DNA from: a virus
Strand: one strand, 5' to 3'
Virus record (IMG/VR): IMGVR_UViG_3300023117_000052
Span: 1 to 34,370 of that record
DNA: 34,370 nucleotides
Below the pieces are notes generated by a model. That model had not been told where the DNA came from and did no database searches. It saw only the letters and a list, made by a program, of their open reading frames with translations. This document shows positions 13,862 to 21,700 of the stretch, one piece after another. The number at the start of each line of letters is the position of its first letter. Within the stretch, counting starts at the first letter, position 1. The translations under genes and the position numbers were made by a program.

Positions 13862-14032
13862 ATGACAGTAAAAGAGATGTTAATAACGAAACAAGTCTTG
13901 GAAGCAGAAGTACAAGAGTTGCTATCTGAATTTATAGCAGACACGGGAGTAAGAGCCGCAGGGATGACAATAAAGACAACTGAGATAAATGGGCGTGAAA
14001 CTATTGTAGATGTGAACGTATTAATAAAGTAA
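13862..14032 (+). CDS. Small hypothetical protein, 56 aa
   Basis: ATG 13862 opens MTVKEMLITKQVLEAEVQEL and continues with IADTGVRAAGMTIKTTEI. A helix then two strands; no cysteine or membrane segment. It ends 10 bases before the small terminase gene. Its helix-then-strands layout resembles the preceding 48-aa product, but no real sequence similarity is visible. Confidence 0.5.
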   Translation: MTVKEMLITKQVLEAEVQELLSEFIADTGVRAAGMTIKTTEINGRETIVDVNVLIK

Positions 14033-14042
14033 ATGTACAATT

Positions 14043-14525
14043 ATGCCAAAGAGGGGTAAGGGACAACCAAAGAAAATAGAATCACCTGAGAAGATGTGGG
14101 AGTATTTCCAGCAGTATGCTGATGAGAAAAAAAATAACCCCAAGTACGATAATAAAGCAAACCTAAAGACGGGTGAGATTATACCCGTACCAAGAGAGCT
14201 CCCTTTGTCGTGGAATGGCTTTAGCGTGTGGCTTTTTATGAATGGGATTGCTTGTAGTATAAGGCATTATAGGTATAATTTAAATAACGGTTATAATGAT
14301 TTCTTAGATATCGTACAGACAATAGACCATATCATCTATGAGGATAAATTTTCGGGAGCATCAGCGGGGGTTTACAATAGTTCAATTATTGCTCGTGATT
14401 TGGGGCTGGTAGATAAGCAGGAGGTAAGTGCTAAGGTAAAGTCTGAGGTAAGCGATTTGACAGATGAGCAAATAGAGGAGCGCATAAAGAAACTTAGGAG
14501 CTTCCCTGACAAGGAGGATGAATAG
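14043..14525 (+). CDS. terS: Terminase small subunit
   Basis: The N-terminus GKGQPKKIESPEKMWEYFQQY and the later NSSIIARDLGLVDKQE are characteristic of phage DNA-packaging small subunits. It would recognise the phage DNA and hand it to the large subunit. Length (160 aa) is normal. Its end overlaps the large-subunit gene by 8 bases, the standard terS-terL arrangement. The acidic C-terminus (DLTDEQIEERIKKL...FPDKEDE) may contact TerL. Confidence 0.85.
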   Translation: MPKRGKGQPKKIESPEKMWEYFQQYADEKKNNPKYDNKANLKTGEIIPVPRELPLSWNGFSVWLFMNGIACSIRHYRYNLNNGYNDFLDIVQTIDHIIYEDKFSGASAGVYNSSIIARDLGLVDKQEVSAKVKSEVSDLTDEQIEERIKKLRSFPDKEDE

Positions 14526-15942
14526 AATACAAGAAGCATACGAGTTAGAGCGTGAGTTAATGAGAAGGAAGGCGAGTAATGATTTACTTGCCTTTACCTA
14601 TTTTAACAACCCATCATATGAGGCAGCGTGGGTACATCGACAGGTAGCTAATAAGCTCAATGAATTTATATTTAATGAAGATGCTACTAAACTTATGCTA
14701 TTTGTTCCACCCCAGCATGGTAAGAGCGAGTTAGCCTCAAGGAACTTACCTGCTTTTGCATTAGGCATAAACCCTGACCTTAAAATAGCTGGATGTAGTT
14801 ACTCGATAGACTTAGCACGTTCATTTAACAGGGATGTTCAGCGTATCATTGACGGGGAGCATTATCACAAGGTGTTCCCAAACACTAAGCTAAACAGTAA
14901 AAATGTTGCATCAGACAGTAGGGGTACATTCTTGAGGAATACAGAGGAGTTTGAGGTAGTGGGCAAAAAGGGGTATTATAAGTCGGTAGGTGTAATGGGT
15001 GGATTATCTGGTAGGACAGTAGACCTTGCCATTATTGATGACCCCATTAAAGACGCTATGGAGGCAAATAGTGAGGTTTATAGGAATAGGGTGTGGGAGT
15101 GGTATTTGAACGTGTTAGAGACGAGGCTACACAACAAATCGAAGGTTTTACTTATTATGACCCGATGGCATGAGGACGATTTGGCTGGGAGGTTATTAGA
15201 GCATCAGTCTGATAAGTGGGTAGTAGTTAAATACCCAGCAATAAAAGACACTATAAATGATAATGACCCAAGAGAGATAGGAGAAGCGTTATGGTCTGAA
15301 AGGCATAGTTTGGAGAAGTTGTCATCATTAAGGGCTATGTCAGAGCGTACGTTTCAGAGCCTTTACCAGCAGAACCCTACGAATCCTGATGGTAACATCT
15401 TAAAGCGTGAGTGGTTTGAGTATGTAGAATCAATACAGTCGTCTGTAACTTGCGATATGTGGATTGATGGTGCTTATACTAAAGACACTAAAAATGACCC
15501 AACAGGGATAATGATAACGTCATTTAAGGGCAATACGTTGTACATACATTACTGCGAGAATGCTTATATGGAATTGCCTGAACTGTTGAGGCGAGTTCCT
15601 GAATTAGCGAAGCGATATAATTTTAATGGCAGGTCAAGAATATACATAGAGCCTAAAGCATCGGGTAAGTCGCTGGTTCAGATGTTGCGTAAAGAGACAA
15701 GGCTTAATCCTATCGAGATAAAGAGCAAACTGGTACAACAAGGCAAGGAGGCGAGAGCGCATACGGCAGCTCCGAGATTTGAGAGTGGTGCTATTAAAAT
15801 ACAGTCGGGGATATGGAATACATTATTTGAGGAGCAGTTATGTGGATTTCCGAATGTTAAGCACGATGAATTTATAGACCTTGTAGGTTATGCGTGTAAT
15901 AGATATTTCCAGCGAGGGGGTGCAAGGGTTAGGGTTAGATAA
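14518..15942 (+). CDS. terL: Terminase large subunit (packaging ATPase and nuclease)
   Basis: 474 aa. Walker A is FVPPQHGKSELASR (~62-75) and Walker B is LAIIDDP (~170-176), followed by the coupling region TRWHEDDLAGRLLEHQSDKW. The RNase H-like nuclease domain begins at about residue 315 (MWIDGAYTKDTKNDPTG), with IYIEPKASGKSL and DEFIDLVGY further on. The protein packages DNA into proheads and cuts it. Overlap with terS supports the start. Confidence 0.93.
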   Translation: MNRIQEAYELERELMRRKASNDLLAFTYFNNPSYEAAWVHRQVANKLNEFIFNEDATKLMLFVPPQHGKSELASRNLPAFALGINPDLKIAGCSYSIDLARSFNRDVQRIIDGEHYHKVFPNTKLNSKNVASDSRGTFLRNTEEFEVVGKKGYYKSVGVMGGLSGRTVDLAIIDDPIKDAMEANSEVYRNRVWEWYLNVLETRLHNKSKVLLIMTRWHEDDLAGRLLEHQSDKWVVVKYPAIKDTINDNDPREIGEALWSERHSLEKLSSLRAMSERTFQSLYQQNPTNPDGNILKREWFEYVESIQSSVTCDMWIDGAYTKDTKNDPTGIMITSFKGNTLYIHYCENAYMELPELLRRVPELAKRYNFNGRSRIYIEPKASGKSLVQMLRKETRLNPIEIKSKLVQQGKEARAHTAAPRFESGAIKIQSGIWNTLFEEQLCGFPNVKHDEFIDLVGYACNRYFQRGGARVRVR

Positions 15943-15983
15943 ATTCAACTATTTAAAATATATTAGTTTTATATATTTACATT

Positions 15984-16178
15984 ATGGAGCAAGAGACAAT
16001 AACTGAGGTAAAGCTAACCGAATTTGATTTGATAGAGATGATTGGTAGGTTATTATCTGAATCCGTTGTTGTTGGGGATAGTGATAATTTGCATTATAGA
16101 GCTATAATAGATAACCCAGCGCATAGGCGTCAATTAGAAAGCCGTGTGATGGATTTAATTGCTAAGATTGAGATATAA
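15984..16178 (+). CDS. Small acidic hypothetical protein, 64 aa
   Basis: Helical and acidic (EVKLTEFDLIEMIGRLLSESVVV), ending LESRVMDLIAKIEI. No motif recognised. A near promoter box (TATATTTA, 15972-15979) lies just upstream and a terminator downstream, so it may be a unit of its own or the end of the terminase transcript. Confidence 0.5.
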   Translation: MEQETITEVKLTEFDLIEMIGRLLSESVVVGDSDNLHYRAIIDNPAHRRQLESRVMDLIAKIEI

Positions 16179-16225
16179 ATAGAGTTAGAGTTTTTTCATG
16201 TTTGTTTTTTTAGTTATTGAATAGT

Positions 16226-16252
16226 AAAGGAGGTCAAAAGCCTCCTTTTTTT
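16226..16252 (+). terminator. Intrinsic terminator, perfect 8-bp stem
   Basis: AAAGGAGG (16226-16233) pairs perfectly with CCTCCTTT (16241-16248) around a 7-base loop, with a T7 run (16246-16252). It lies between the terminase block and the capsid block. A TTG-started frame running through it is not counted as coding. Confidence 0.8.
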
Positions 16253-16324
16253 ATATCTCTCTTATTAATGTTTACAGTTTTGTCCTTTTTCTATATCAGA
16301 GTAAACAATTTAAAAATATCAGCT

Positions 16325-16429
16325 ATGCCCAAAATAAAGTTAAACAAGATAAGTAAGGTAATTAAGTTTATAAAGAAGGTCTTTAAGTCCAATAAAGACC
16401 CCAAGTCAGCATATACGAAAGATATTTGA
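16325..16429 (+). CDS. Small highly basic protein, 34 aa
   Basis: ATG 16325 opens MPKIKLNKISKVIKFIKKVF and ends ...YTKDI at a TGA inside the -33 region of the late promoter. The helix is amphipathic and lysine-rich, reminiscent of DNA-binding or membrane-active peptides. It sits between a terminator and a promoter, so how it is transcribed is unclear. An earlier in-frame ATG (16267) would add a hydrophobic segment. Confidence 0.4.
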   Translation: MPKIKLNKISKVIKFIKKVFKSNKDPKSAYTKDI

Positions 16430-16457
16430 TATATGTAAACTATTTTTAATATATTTG
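16425..16457 (+). promoter_or_regulatory. Strong late promoter, TTTG-N21-TATATTTG
   Basis: A perfect -33 TTTG (16425-16428), a 21-base spacer and an exact -7 TATATTTG (16450-16457) match the Bacteroidota sigma factor consensus. The leader to the ATG at 16522 is about 55-60 bases. This is the best promoter in the window and stands before the virion genes. Confidence 0.8.
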
Positions 16458-16521
16458 CGTTATTATCTTAATAAGCCGTAAGGGTAAGGCTAATTGTTTT
16501 TATTAACCAAAATATATCAAA

Positions 16522-17163
16522 ATGATTTGTTCTTGTCCTATTCCTACTGCGATTGGAAATTTAACTGCGCCTGATTGTATCGAAAACATTGGAACTGTTG
16601 GAAAGTTGGCTTTTCAAAGATTTAGAGATTCTTCGGGAACATCTTTGGCATTAAACAATTCAATAATAGCAGACGATAACCCAAACATTTTGGCTACATG
16701 GGCTTCTGCTAAAGCATTATTGGATGACTCTAAAGTAACTGTTCTGCCTACATATCTTCATAACGTAGAGTGGACAGGAGGTGACGCAAGACAATACGGC
16801 GGAGGTGATGAGACGTTTGCTGGTGCGCCTGTTATACTTGGTGAGGAGTTTATGACTATGAGTGCCGACCTAATTCAAGTACCACAATCACTAATTCAAG
16901 AATTAAAGGCTTACAGATGTGAGGCTAACTTGGGTGTGTATTTGATTATGGATAATGGTAACATTGTTGGTGTTGTTGATGACTTGTCTTCACCTACAGT
17001 ATTTAAGCCGTTTCCAATTAGTGGTCTTCACATCAGCTCTAAAGTGCCGGGAAAAAGGTCTGCGCCTGATATGAATAAGCTATCATTCCAAGTATTGGAA
17101 GATTGGTCGGATTACTTACACGTAGTAACTCCAAGTGATTTTGAAGCATTGATTGAACTATAA
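16522..17163 (+). CDS. Putative abundant virion protein (tail-tube candidate), 213 aa
   Basis: It begins MICSCPIPTAIGNLTAPDC and carries TVGKLAFQRFRD, TYGGG-like DARQYGGGDET and QVPQSLIQELKAYRCEANLGV, which I associate with a structural protein of Bacteroidota siphophages, perhaps the major tail protein. It is beta-rich. It is first behind the strong late promoter, which fits an abundant product. Placing a tail-tube gene before the portal is unusual, so a capsid accessory protein is an alternative. No family name can be given with confidence. Confidence 0.45.
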   Translation: MICSCPIPTAIGNLTAPDCIENIGTVGKLAFQRFRDSSGTSLALNNSIIADDNPNILATWASAKALLDDSKVTVLPTYLHNVEWTGGDARQYGGGDETFAGAPVILGEEFMTMSADLIQVPQSLIQELKAYRCEANLGVYLIMDNGNIVGVVDDLSSPTVFKPFPISGLHISSKVPGKRSAPDMNKLSFQVLEDWSDYLHVVTPSDFEALIEL

Positions 17164-17171
17164 TTAGAAGT

Positions 17172-17345
17172 ATGGCAAAGCAAGTAAGACTGTACCACCC
17201 AGCTTGGGAGAAAGAAGGTAGATTATTTGATAAAGACCATGCGGAGCGCATATTAGCTATGGCGACTCCAAACACTAAAATAAGTTCAAAACAATATGCT
17301 GGAGAAAAGCGACATAAGAGAGATTCTTCAGAGGAAGAAGAATAG
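17172..17345 (+). CDS. Small charged protein, 57 aa, overlapping portal start
   Basis: ATG 17172 opens MAKQVRLYHPAWEKEGRLFD and ends in a basic stretch then an acidic tail (KRHKRDSSEEEE). Its last 50 bases overlap the portal gene in another frame. It begins 8 bases after the previous stop and fills the gap completely, which supports it as coding. Function unknown. Confidence 0.55.
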   Translation: MAKQVRLYHPAWEKEGRLFDKDHAERILAMATPNTKISSKQYAGEKRHKRDSSEEEE

Positions 17346-19182
17346 TCAAGTCCTTGAAGCTGCGGAGCAGGAGAGTAGGCTTAGATTTCATACTGACAAC
17401 ATAAAGGAAGGAGGTGTAATGATTAATAGTTACGCCTCCAAGTTCCTTGATTCTGTCCGTAAGATATTGCCTAAAGATAAATACAACGTCTTTAGAAGTC
17501 TATTCAAATATCCTCTTATATCTTGTCGCTTAACCGATGAAATATATTCCCACCTACATAAGATAAAGGACGGCATAGACCCAGTAAGGGATATACGCTT
17601 TACCAACGAGGCATTCCTTGAGGATGCTTTAATGTATTTAAAGAAAAGCGGCATATCACATTGCTTAGATTATGATGCGTGGCATAGAATGAAGACCCAA
17701 ATTAATTCTATTGTGGTCGTTGATATGCCAACTGAACAGATAGGCAATAGACCAAGCCCTTATTATTACCATGTAGATATAACAAGGCTTTTAGCTTGGG
17801 ATGAGTATAATGGCTATTTTAAGTACGTTATCTTTGAGTCGTCTGACGATACCATTACTGTTATTGACGATAATAGTTATTGCGTTTATGTTTATAAGGG
17901 CGATGAGGTAGGTGAGTTAATAAGCGAGAGTAGGCACGATTTAGGACGTTGCCCTGTGCGTTGGTTTTGGAGCGATAAAATTAATGCCGATAGTATCGTT
18001 GCTAAGCATCCATTAAGCCTTTACTTGGAGACGTTGGATTGGTACTTGATGTACTCAGTAATGAAACGCAATTTAGACCTATATGCGCCTTATACTATTT
18101 ACTGGGGTTATCAAACAGACTGTGATTATCAGGATGCTTTTCAGCGTGTATGCGATGGTGGTTACTTAGTCAATGAGGAACGTATGCACCTTGTCGATAG
18201 TGATGGCGGTTTATTGGCGTGTCCTAAATGCAATTCAAGGATAACTGGTGTTGGTACATTTGTTGAAGTTCCAGCTCCTATGAATGGAGAAGCACCGCTA
18301 AGCCCTCCAGTTGGTAAGATAGATATTGATAAGAATGCCGTTGAGCATAATAGCGCAGAGGTAGATAGGTTGGCAAGGGAGATATTTAAGGGCGTAACGG
18401 GTAACGAGTACGGCGTTAGCAATACTAAGGCGATGAATGAGGTACAGGTCATGTCTTTATTTGAGAGTGCCGAGCAAGTATTGTTATCGTTGCAGAAGAA
18501 CTTTGAGCATTTAGAGGAGTGGGTATTATCTACTGTATTGGAGTTAAGGTATGGTAGTGCATTTGATAGCGTTTATATTAGTTATGGTACGAGCCATTAT
18601 ATTTTAACGCCATCTGTTATATTGGAGGCTTATCATAATGGCATAAAAAACAACTTGCCTGACTTTATGCTGGATATGATACAAGAGAAGTATTTACAGG
18701 CTAAGTTTAAGAACAATCCCCAGGGATATAATAGAGCTTATATTTTAAGCCAATTAGAGCCGTTTAAACATTTGAGCAAAGACCAAGTATTGCAGATGTA
18801 TAAAGACGGAGTTATATCATACGAGGAGTACGTTTTAAAGGTCAATTTTAGTAGCCTTGTAGATAGGTTTGAGCGTGAGGTTATCCCTGTTGAGGTATAT
18901 TGCAGAGATAAAGATTTTGCAACGTGCATTAATGAGATAAAAGGTGCTTTGATTGGTTATATCGAAATTCCTTTTCAAAACGAGGACGAGAGTCAATTAA
19001 AAGACATTGCCAATACGGTTGGTGGTATTCAAGGCGTTGTTGGCATTATGGGGAGTATATCACGGGGTGAACTTGCAATAAATAGTGCAAAGAATATATT
19101 AAAGACATTTTATGGAATGACTGATGATTTAGCAGATAAAATGTTAGAGGGCAACGATATAAATATAAACGATATTGATTAA
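17296..19182 (+). CDS. Portal protein
   Basis: The 628 aa product begins MLEKSDIREILQRKKNSQVL and continues RLRFHTDN, as in Bacteroidota siphophage portals. Later segments include YHVDITRLLAWDEYNG, the middle DRLAREIFKGVTGNEYGVSN, and a long helical C-terminus (KDQVLQMYKDGVISYEEYVL). A CPKC pair at about residue 312 is unusual. As a dodecamer it would form the DNA channel at one capsid vertex and dock TerL. It lies between terL and the scaffold/capsid genes, the expected place. ATG 17296 keeps the conserved N-terminus despite the 50-base overlap. Confidence 0.7.
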   Translation: MLEKSDIREILQRKKNSQVLEAAEQESRLRFHTDNIKEGGVMINSYASKFLDSVRKILPKDKYNVFRSLFKYPLISCRLTDEIYSHLHKIKDGIDPVRDIRFTNEAFLEDALMYLKKSGISHCLDYDAWHRMKTQINSIVVVDMPTEQIGNRPSPYYYHVDITRLLAWDEYNGYFKYVIFESSDDTITVIDDNSYCVYVYKGDEVGELISESRHDLGRCPVRWFWSDKINADSIVAKHPLSLYLETLDWYLMYSVMKRNLDLYAPYTIYWGYQTDCDYQDAFQRVCDGGYLVNEERMHLVDSDGGLLACPKCNSRITGVGTFVEVPAPMNGEAPLSPPVGKIDIDKNAVEHNSAEVDRLAREIFKGVTGNEYGVSNTKAMNEVQVMSLFESAEQVLLSLQKNFEHLEEWVLSTVLELRYGSAFDSVYISYGTSHYILTPSVILEAYHNGIKNNLPDFMLDMIQEKYLQAKFKNNPQGYNRAYILSQLEPFKHLSKDQVLQMYKDGVISYEEYVLKVNFSSLVDRFEREVIPVEVYCRDKDFATCINEIKGALIGYIEIPFQNEDESQLKDIANTVGGIQGVVGIMGSISRGELAINSAKNILKTFYGMTDDLADKMLEGNDININDID

Positions 19183-19208
19183 ATTTACATATAATAAAAA
19201 ATTATAAT

Positions 19209-19568
19209 ATGGCACAAGGTAGAAAGACAACATTAGAGCCTAAAGCAGAAACGCCAAAGGTAGAAAAGCCAAAGGTTCAAAAAGCTAAAGACAATACTGT
19301 TAGGCTTACCATACGCAGGGTAGGTGCTGATGAGTTGGGCAACTTATTATATAAGGAGCAAAGGTGGACTGGCGTTATTCAGGAATATAAGCAACTGCTT
19401 GGTATGGGGTATCCAAGAAATGGGCGTGGTGGTTCATTTATGGTTTACTCTGACTTTGTAATTGTATCTGAGGACAACATTCCTGATGGATGTCCTACTG
19501 AAAAGCAATTCAATGAGGAAAGAGCCAAGAGAGACGAAGCATTTAATAAATTATACAATAAAGGGTAA
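19209..19568 (+). CDS. Hypothetical capsid-region protein, 119 aa
   Basis: A lysine/proline-rich N-terminus (KAETPKVEKPKVQKAKD) leads into a small domain (VRLTIRRVGADELGNLLY) and a charged helical end (EERAKRDEAFNKLYNKG). It lies between the portal and scaffold-like genes, ends 3 bases before the next start, and may be a head-assembly or decoration protein. Family not recognised. Confidence 0.5.
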   Translation: MAQGRKTTLEPKAETPKVEKPKVQKAKDNTVRLTIRRVGADELGNLLYKEQRWTGVIQEYKQLLGMGYPRNGRGGSFMVYSDFVIVSEDNIPDGCPTEKQFNEERAKRDEAFNKLYNKG

Positions 19569-19571
19569 GGT

Positions 19572-20489
19572 ATGTTAAACAAGGAACTATTAAAGACGAT
19601 TGAAGGCTTAACTGATGAGCAAATAGGCAAGATAGAGGAGTTGTCAAAGAATGATGAGAACTCTGTAATAGCTGCAAAGCTAAGGGAAGTGCATGATAGG
19701 TATGATGCCGACATTAAGCAAGTAACTGGCATTGACAAACCATTAACGGAGAAGTCATATGACTTTATGAAACGAGTGTTAAGCGAGTATAAGACACAGG
19801 GCGAAGCACCTAATGAGTTGCAAGGTCAGGTAGAGGAGTTAAAGGCGCAGAACAAAGAATTGACTGCGAAGATGAAAGATGGTGCAAGTGATGATGTGTT
19901 AAAGCAAAAGCTGACCGATAGCGAAACGCTAATTAGTAAACTGCGTGAGGATTTAAGGAATCAACAGAAGACGCATGAGCAGAGCTTATTAGAGAAAGAG
20001 CATGAATTGTCAAACTTTAAATTGACATCTATTCAAGATGCTTCTGATAGAGACTTGGTGTTTAAGTCTGATTTAGATAAAAAGACATTGTCTTATCATA
20101 AGCAAGGGGCAAGGCAAGAGGCTATGCAGACGGGCAAACCCGAAATTGCAGACGTGGATGGTCGTACGGCTATTATCTTCAGAGATGAAAATGGGCAGAT
20201 AATTACTGATGATAATAACTTGAGAAAGCCCCTAACGTATGCAGATAGATATAAAAGTCTATTATCACCTGTTCTTGATGTAAGTTCTACCGTAAGTGGT
20301 ACGGGCGCAAAAGGTGTTAATGGAAAGCCTTTACTCGGTGGCGGTAATTGGTCCACTAAAGTAGAGGCAACAAAGGCTATCTCTAAAGAACTTATCGAGA
20401 ATGGGTATTCGGTAGGGACGTCAGAGTATGAGTCTAAATTGACGGAGATGTATCAAGCGCATAACGTCAAAGATTTGCCCCTCAGATAA
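19572..20489 (+). CDS. Putative capsid scaffolding protein, 305 aa
   Basis: Residues ~1-160 are helical and highly charged, with a coiled coil (EELKAQNKELTAKMKD; KLREDLRNQQKTHEQSLLEK). The C-terminal half is more compact, with a Gly-rich linker (GTGAKGVNGKPLLGGGNW). Coiled-coil content and location immediately upstream of the capsid gene are typical for phage scaffolds, which template the shell and then leave. A start by a T-rich or protease motif is not seen, so a separate protease is not claimed. Confidence 0.6.
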   Translation: MLNKELLKTIEGLTDEQIGKIEELSKNDENSVIAAKLREVHDRYDADIKQVTGIDKPLTEKSYDFMKRVLSEYKTQGEAPNELQGQVEELKAQNKELTAKMKDGASDDVLKQKLTDSETLISKLREDLRNQQKTHEQSLLEKEHELSNFKLTSIQDASDRDLVFKSDLDKKTLSYHKQGARQEAMQTGKPEIADVDGRTAIIFRDENGQIITDDNNLRKPLTYADRYKSLLSPVLDVSSTVSGTGAKGVNGKPLLGGGNWSTKVEATKAISKELIENGYSVGTSEYESKLTEMYQAHNVKDLPLR

Positions 20490-20574
20490 TGATTTGAGGC
20501 GCATACAACGTATTTATTGTTAGTGGTAATGGGTAACTCCACAAATTATTTTTTAACCTTTTAAAGCTACAAAA

Positions 20575-21624
20575 ATGAGTTTATTAGCAACAAGGGTTCA
20601 AGAGTTACGTCTTCAGAGCCCTAACATTGACAGGTTTACCAATAGAGCATCAAGATACGGTGCATTGGATGCCTTTATTACATCTAATAATGATGCCATG
20701 AGTATCGTTACTCCTGAGATGATAAATCAGGTGGCGGGTACTGCTGGTAGAGATGTAAAAATACCAGTATTTGATAGTGAATCAGTATCTATTGGTTCTA
20801 CACGTTCTGTAACTATTGCAGATAGTCAAAACACATCTGCTCTACTTACTTTGAGTTCTACTGTTTACTCTTGGGGGTTCACAGTTACTCCATCGGAGTA
20901 TCTTAACTCGGACACTCAGGCTCAAGCTGACTTTAACAGAAAGTACCTAAAGTACATTTATAAGTTTGCTGACACGCTTGATACTGCTTGTCTTACATCG
21001 TTGAATACGAATAAGACGCAAGTATGGGGAGATTACCTTGAGTACACAGACCCTACGACTACATCTGATGTCGTTCCTGCTGCTTTGGCTGACAAAGACA
21101 ACATCCTTAGTGATTTGTCTGTAATGATGAAAGCCAATGACTACTACGGAGTGCCATACAGGGTAGTTGGTAACACAGGTCTTGAAGCTATCTTGAGACA
21201 ACAAGAGAAGTACGGTCAATTCAATGAGCAAAATAAAGCTATTGAGTGGGCTGACAAGACTTTCCACTTCACTAACAACCAAGCGAATGCGCTTAATAAG
21301 ATTGCTACGGGGTACATCGTTAATCCGGGTTCTCTTGGTATGTTGTTCAAGCACGAGCCTGACGCAGTCATTGGTTCTGTATTGCCTGACGGTACAGAGT
21401 GGGGTATGATTACTGACGACTTTACTGGTGTGCCTATTTCTACTTATACTTACTTTGGTGCAAGAGATGCTTCAAGTATTTCAGGTGCTGCAACTGCTCA
21501 TTTGACAAGAGCGGCAACCGAGTACTATGGTTTCTCTGCTGAGGTAATTAACGTAGTTGCATACATTGACGATTTAACAACTGTTGCTTCACCTATTATG
21601 AAGTTTGACGTAGCTAATTCGTAA
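20575..21624 (+). CDS. Major capsid protein (HK97-fold candidate)
   Basis: At 349 aa it has typical length. Features: an N-terminal helix (ATRVQELRLQSPNIDRF), EMINQVAGTAGRDVKIPVFD, the central domain (SWGFTVTPSEYLNSDTQAQ) and a C-terminal beta region ending IDDLTTVASPIMKFDVAN. It follows the scaffold-like gene and precedes a strong terminator, as for abundant capsid genes. Codons are enriched in C-ending forms compared with neighbours (for example TAC, GAC), consistent with high expression. The 85-base leader 20490-20574 has no clear promoter. Confidence 0.75.
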   Translation: MSLLATRVQELRLQSPNIDRFTNRASRYGALDAFITSNNDAMSIVTPEMINQVAGTAGRDVKIPVFDSESVSIGSTRSVTIADSQNTSALLTLSSTVYSWGFTVTPSEYLNSDTQAQADFNRKYLKYIYKFADTLDTACLTSLNTNKTQVWGDYLEYTDPTTTSDVVPAALADKDNILSDLSVMMKANDYYGVPYRVVGNTGLEAILRQQEKYGQFNEQNKAIEWADKTFHFTNNQANALNKIATGYIVNPGSLGMLFKHEPDAVIGSVLPDGTEWGMITDDFTGVPISTYTYFGARDASSISGAATAHLTRAATEYYGFSAEVINVVAYIDDLTTVASPIMKFDVANS

Positions 21625-21655
21625 AATCGTTTCGTTCTACATAGTTGCTTAATTT

Positions 21656-21687
21656 GGGGGAGTGGGGATTTCCCTACTCCCTTTTTT
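21656..21687 (+). terminator. Strong terminator after the capsid gene
   Basis: Arms 21658-21667 and 21672-21681 pair over 10 bp (one G-T pair) around the loop ATTT, with a T6 run (21682-21687). With the downstream tail genes lacking a clear promoter, partial read-through would set capsid-to-tail ratios. Confidence 0.85.
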
Positions 21688-21700
21688 AAATAAATAAGAG

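Noticed and set aside
16217-16324. TTG-started upstream extension of the 34-aa basic gene
   Set aside because: It would translate through a perfect 8-bp terminator stem and T run; the GGQKPPFF residues are what such a hairpin encodes by chance.
20490-20574. Promoter or terminator in the 85-base capsid leader
   Set aside because: TTTG at 20493 and TATTTATTG at 20511 are spaced only 14 bases apart and the -7 box has an extra base; the GTGG/CCAC stem is 4 bp with a large loop.
20947-21354. 135-codon reverse-strand frame within the capsid gene
   Set aside because: Antisense of a well-supported capsid gene; no recognisable motif and no reverse-strand promoter.
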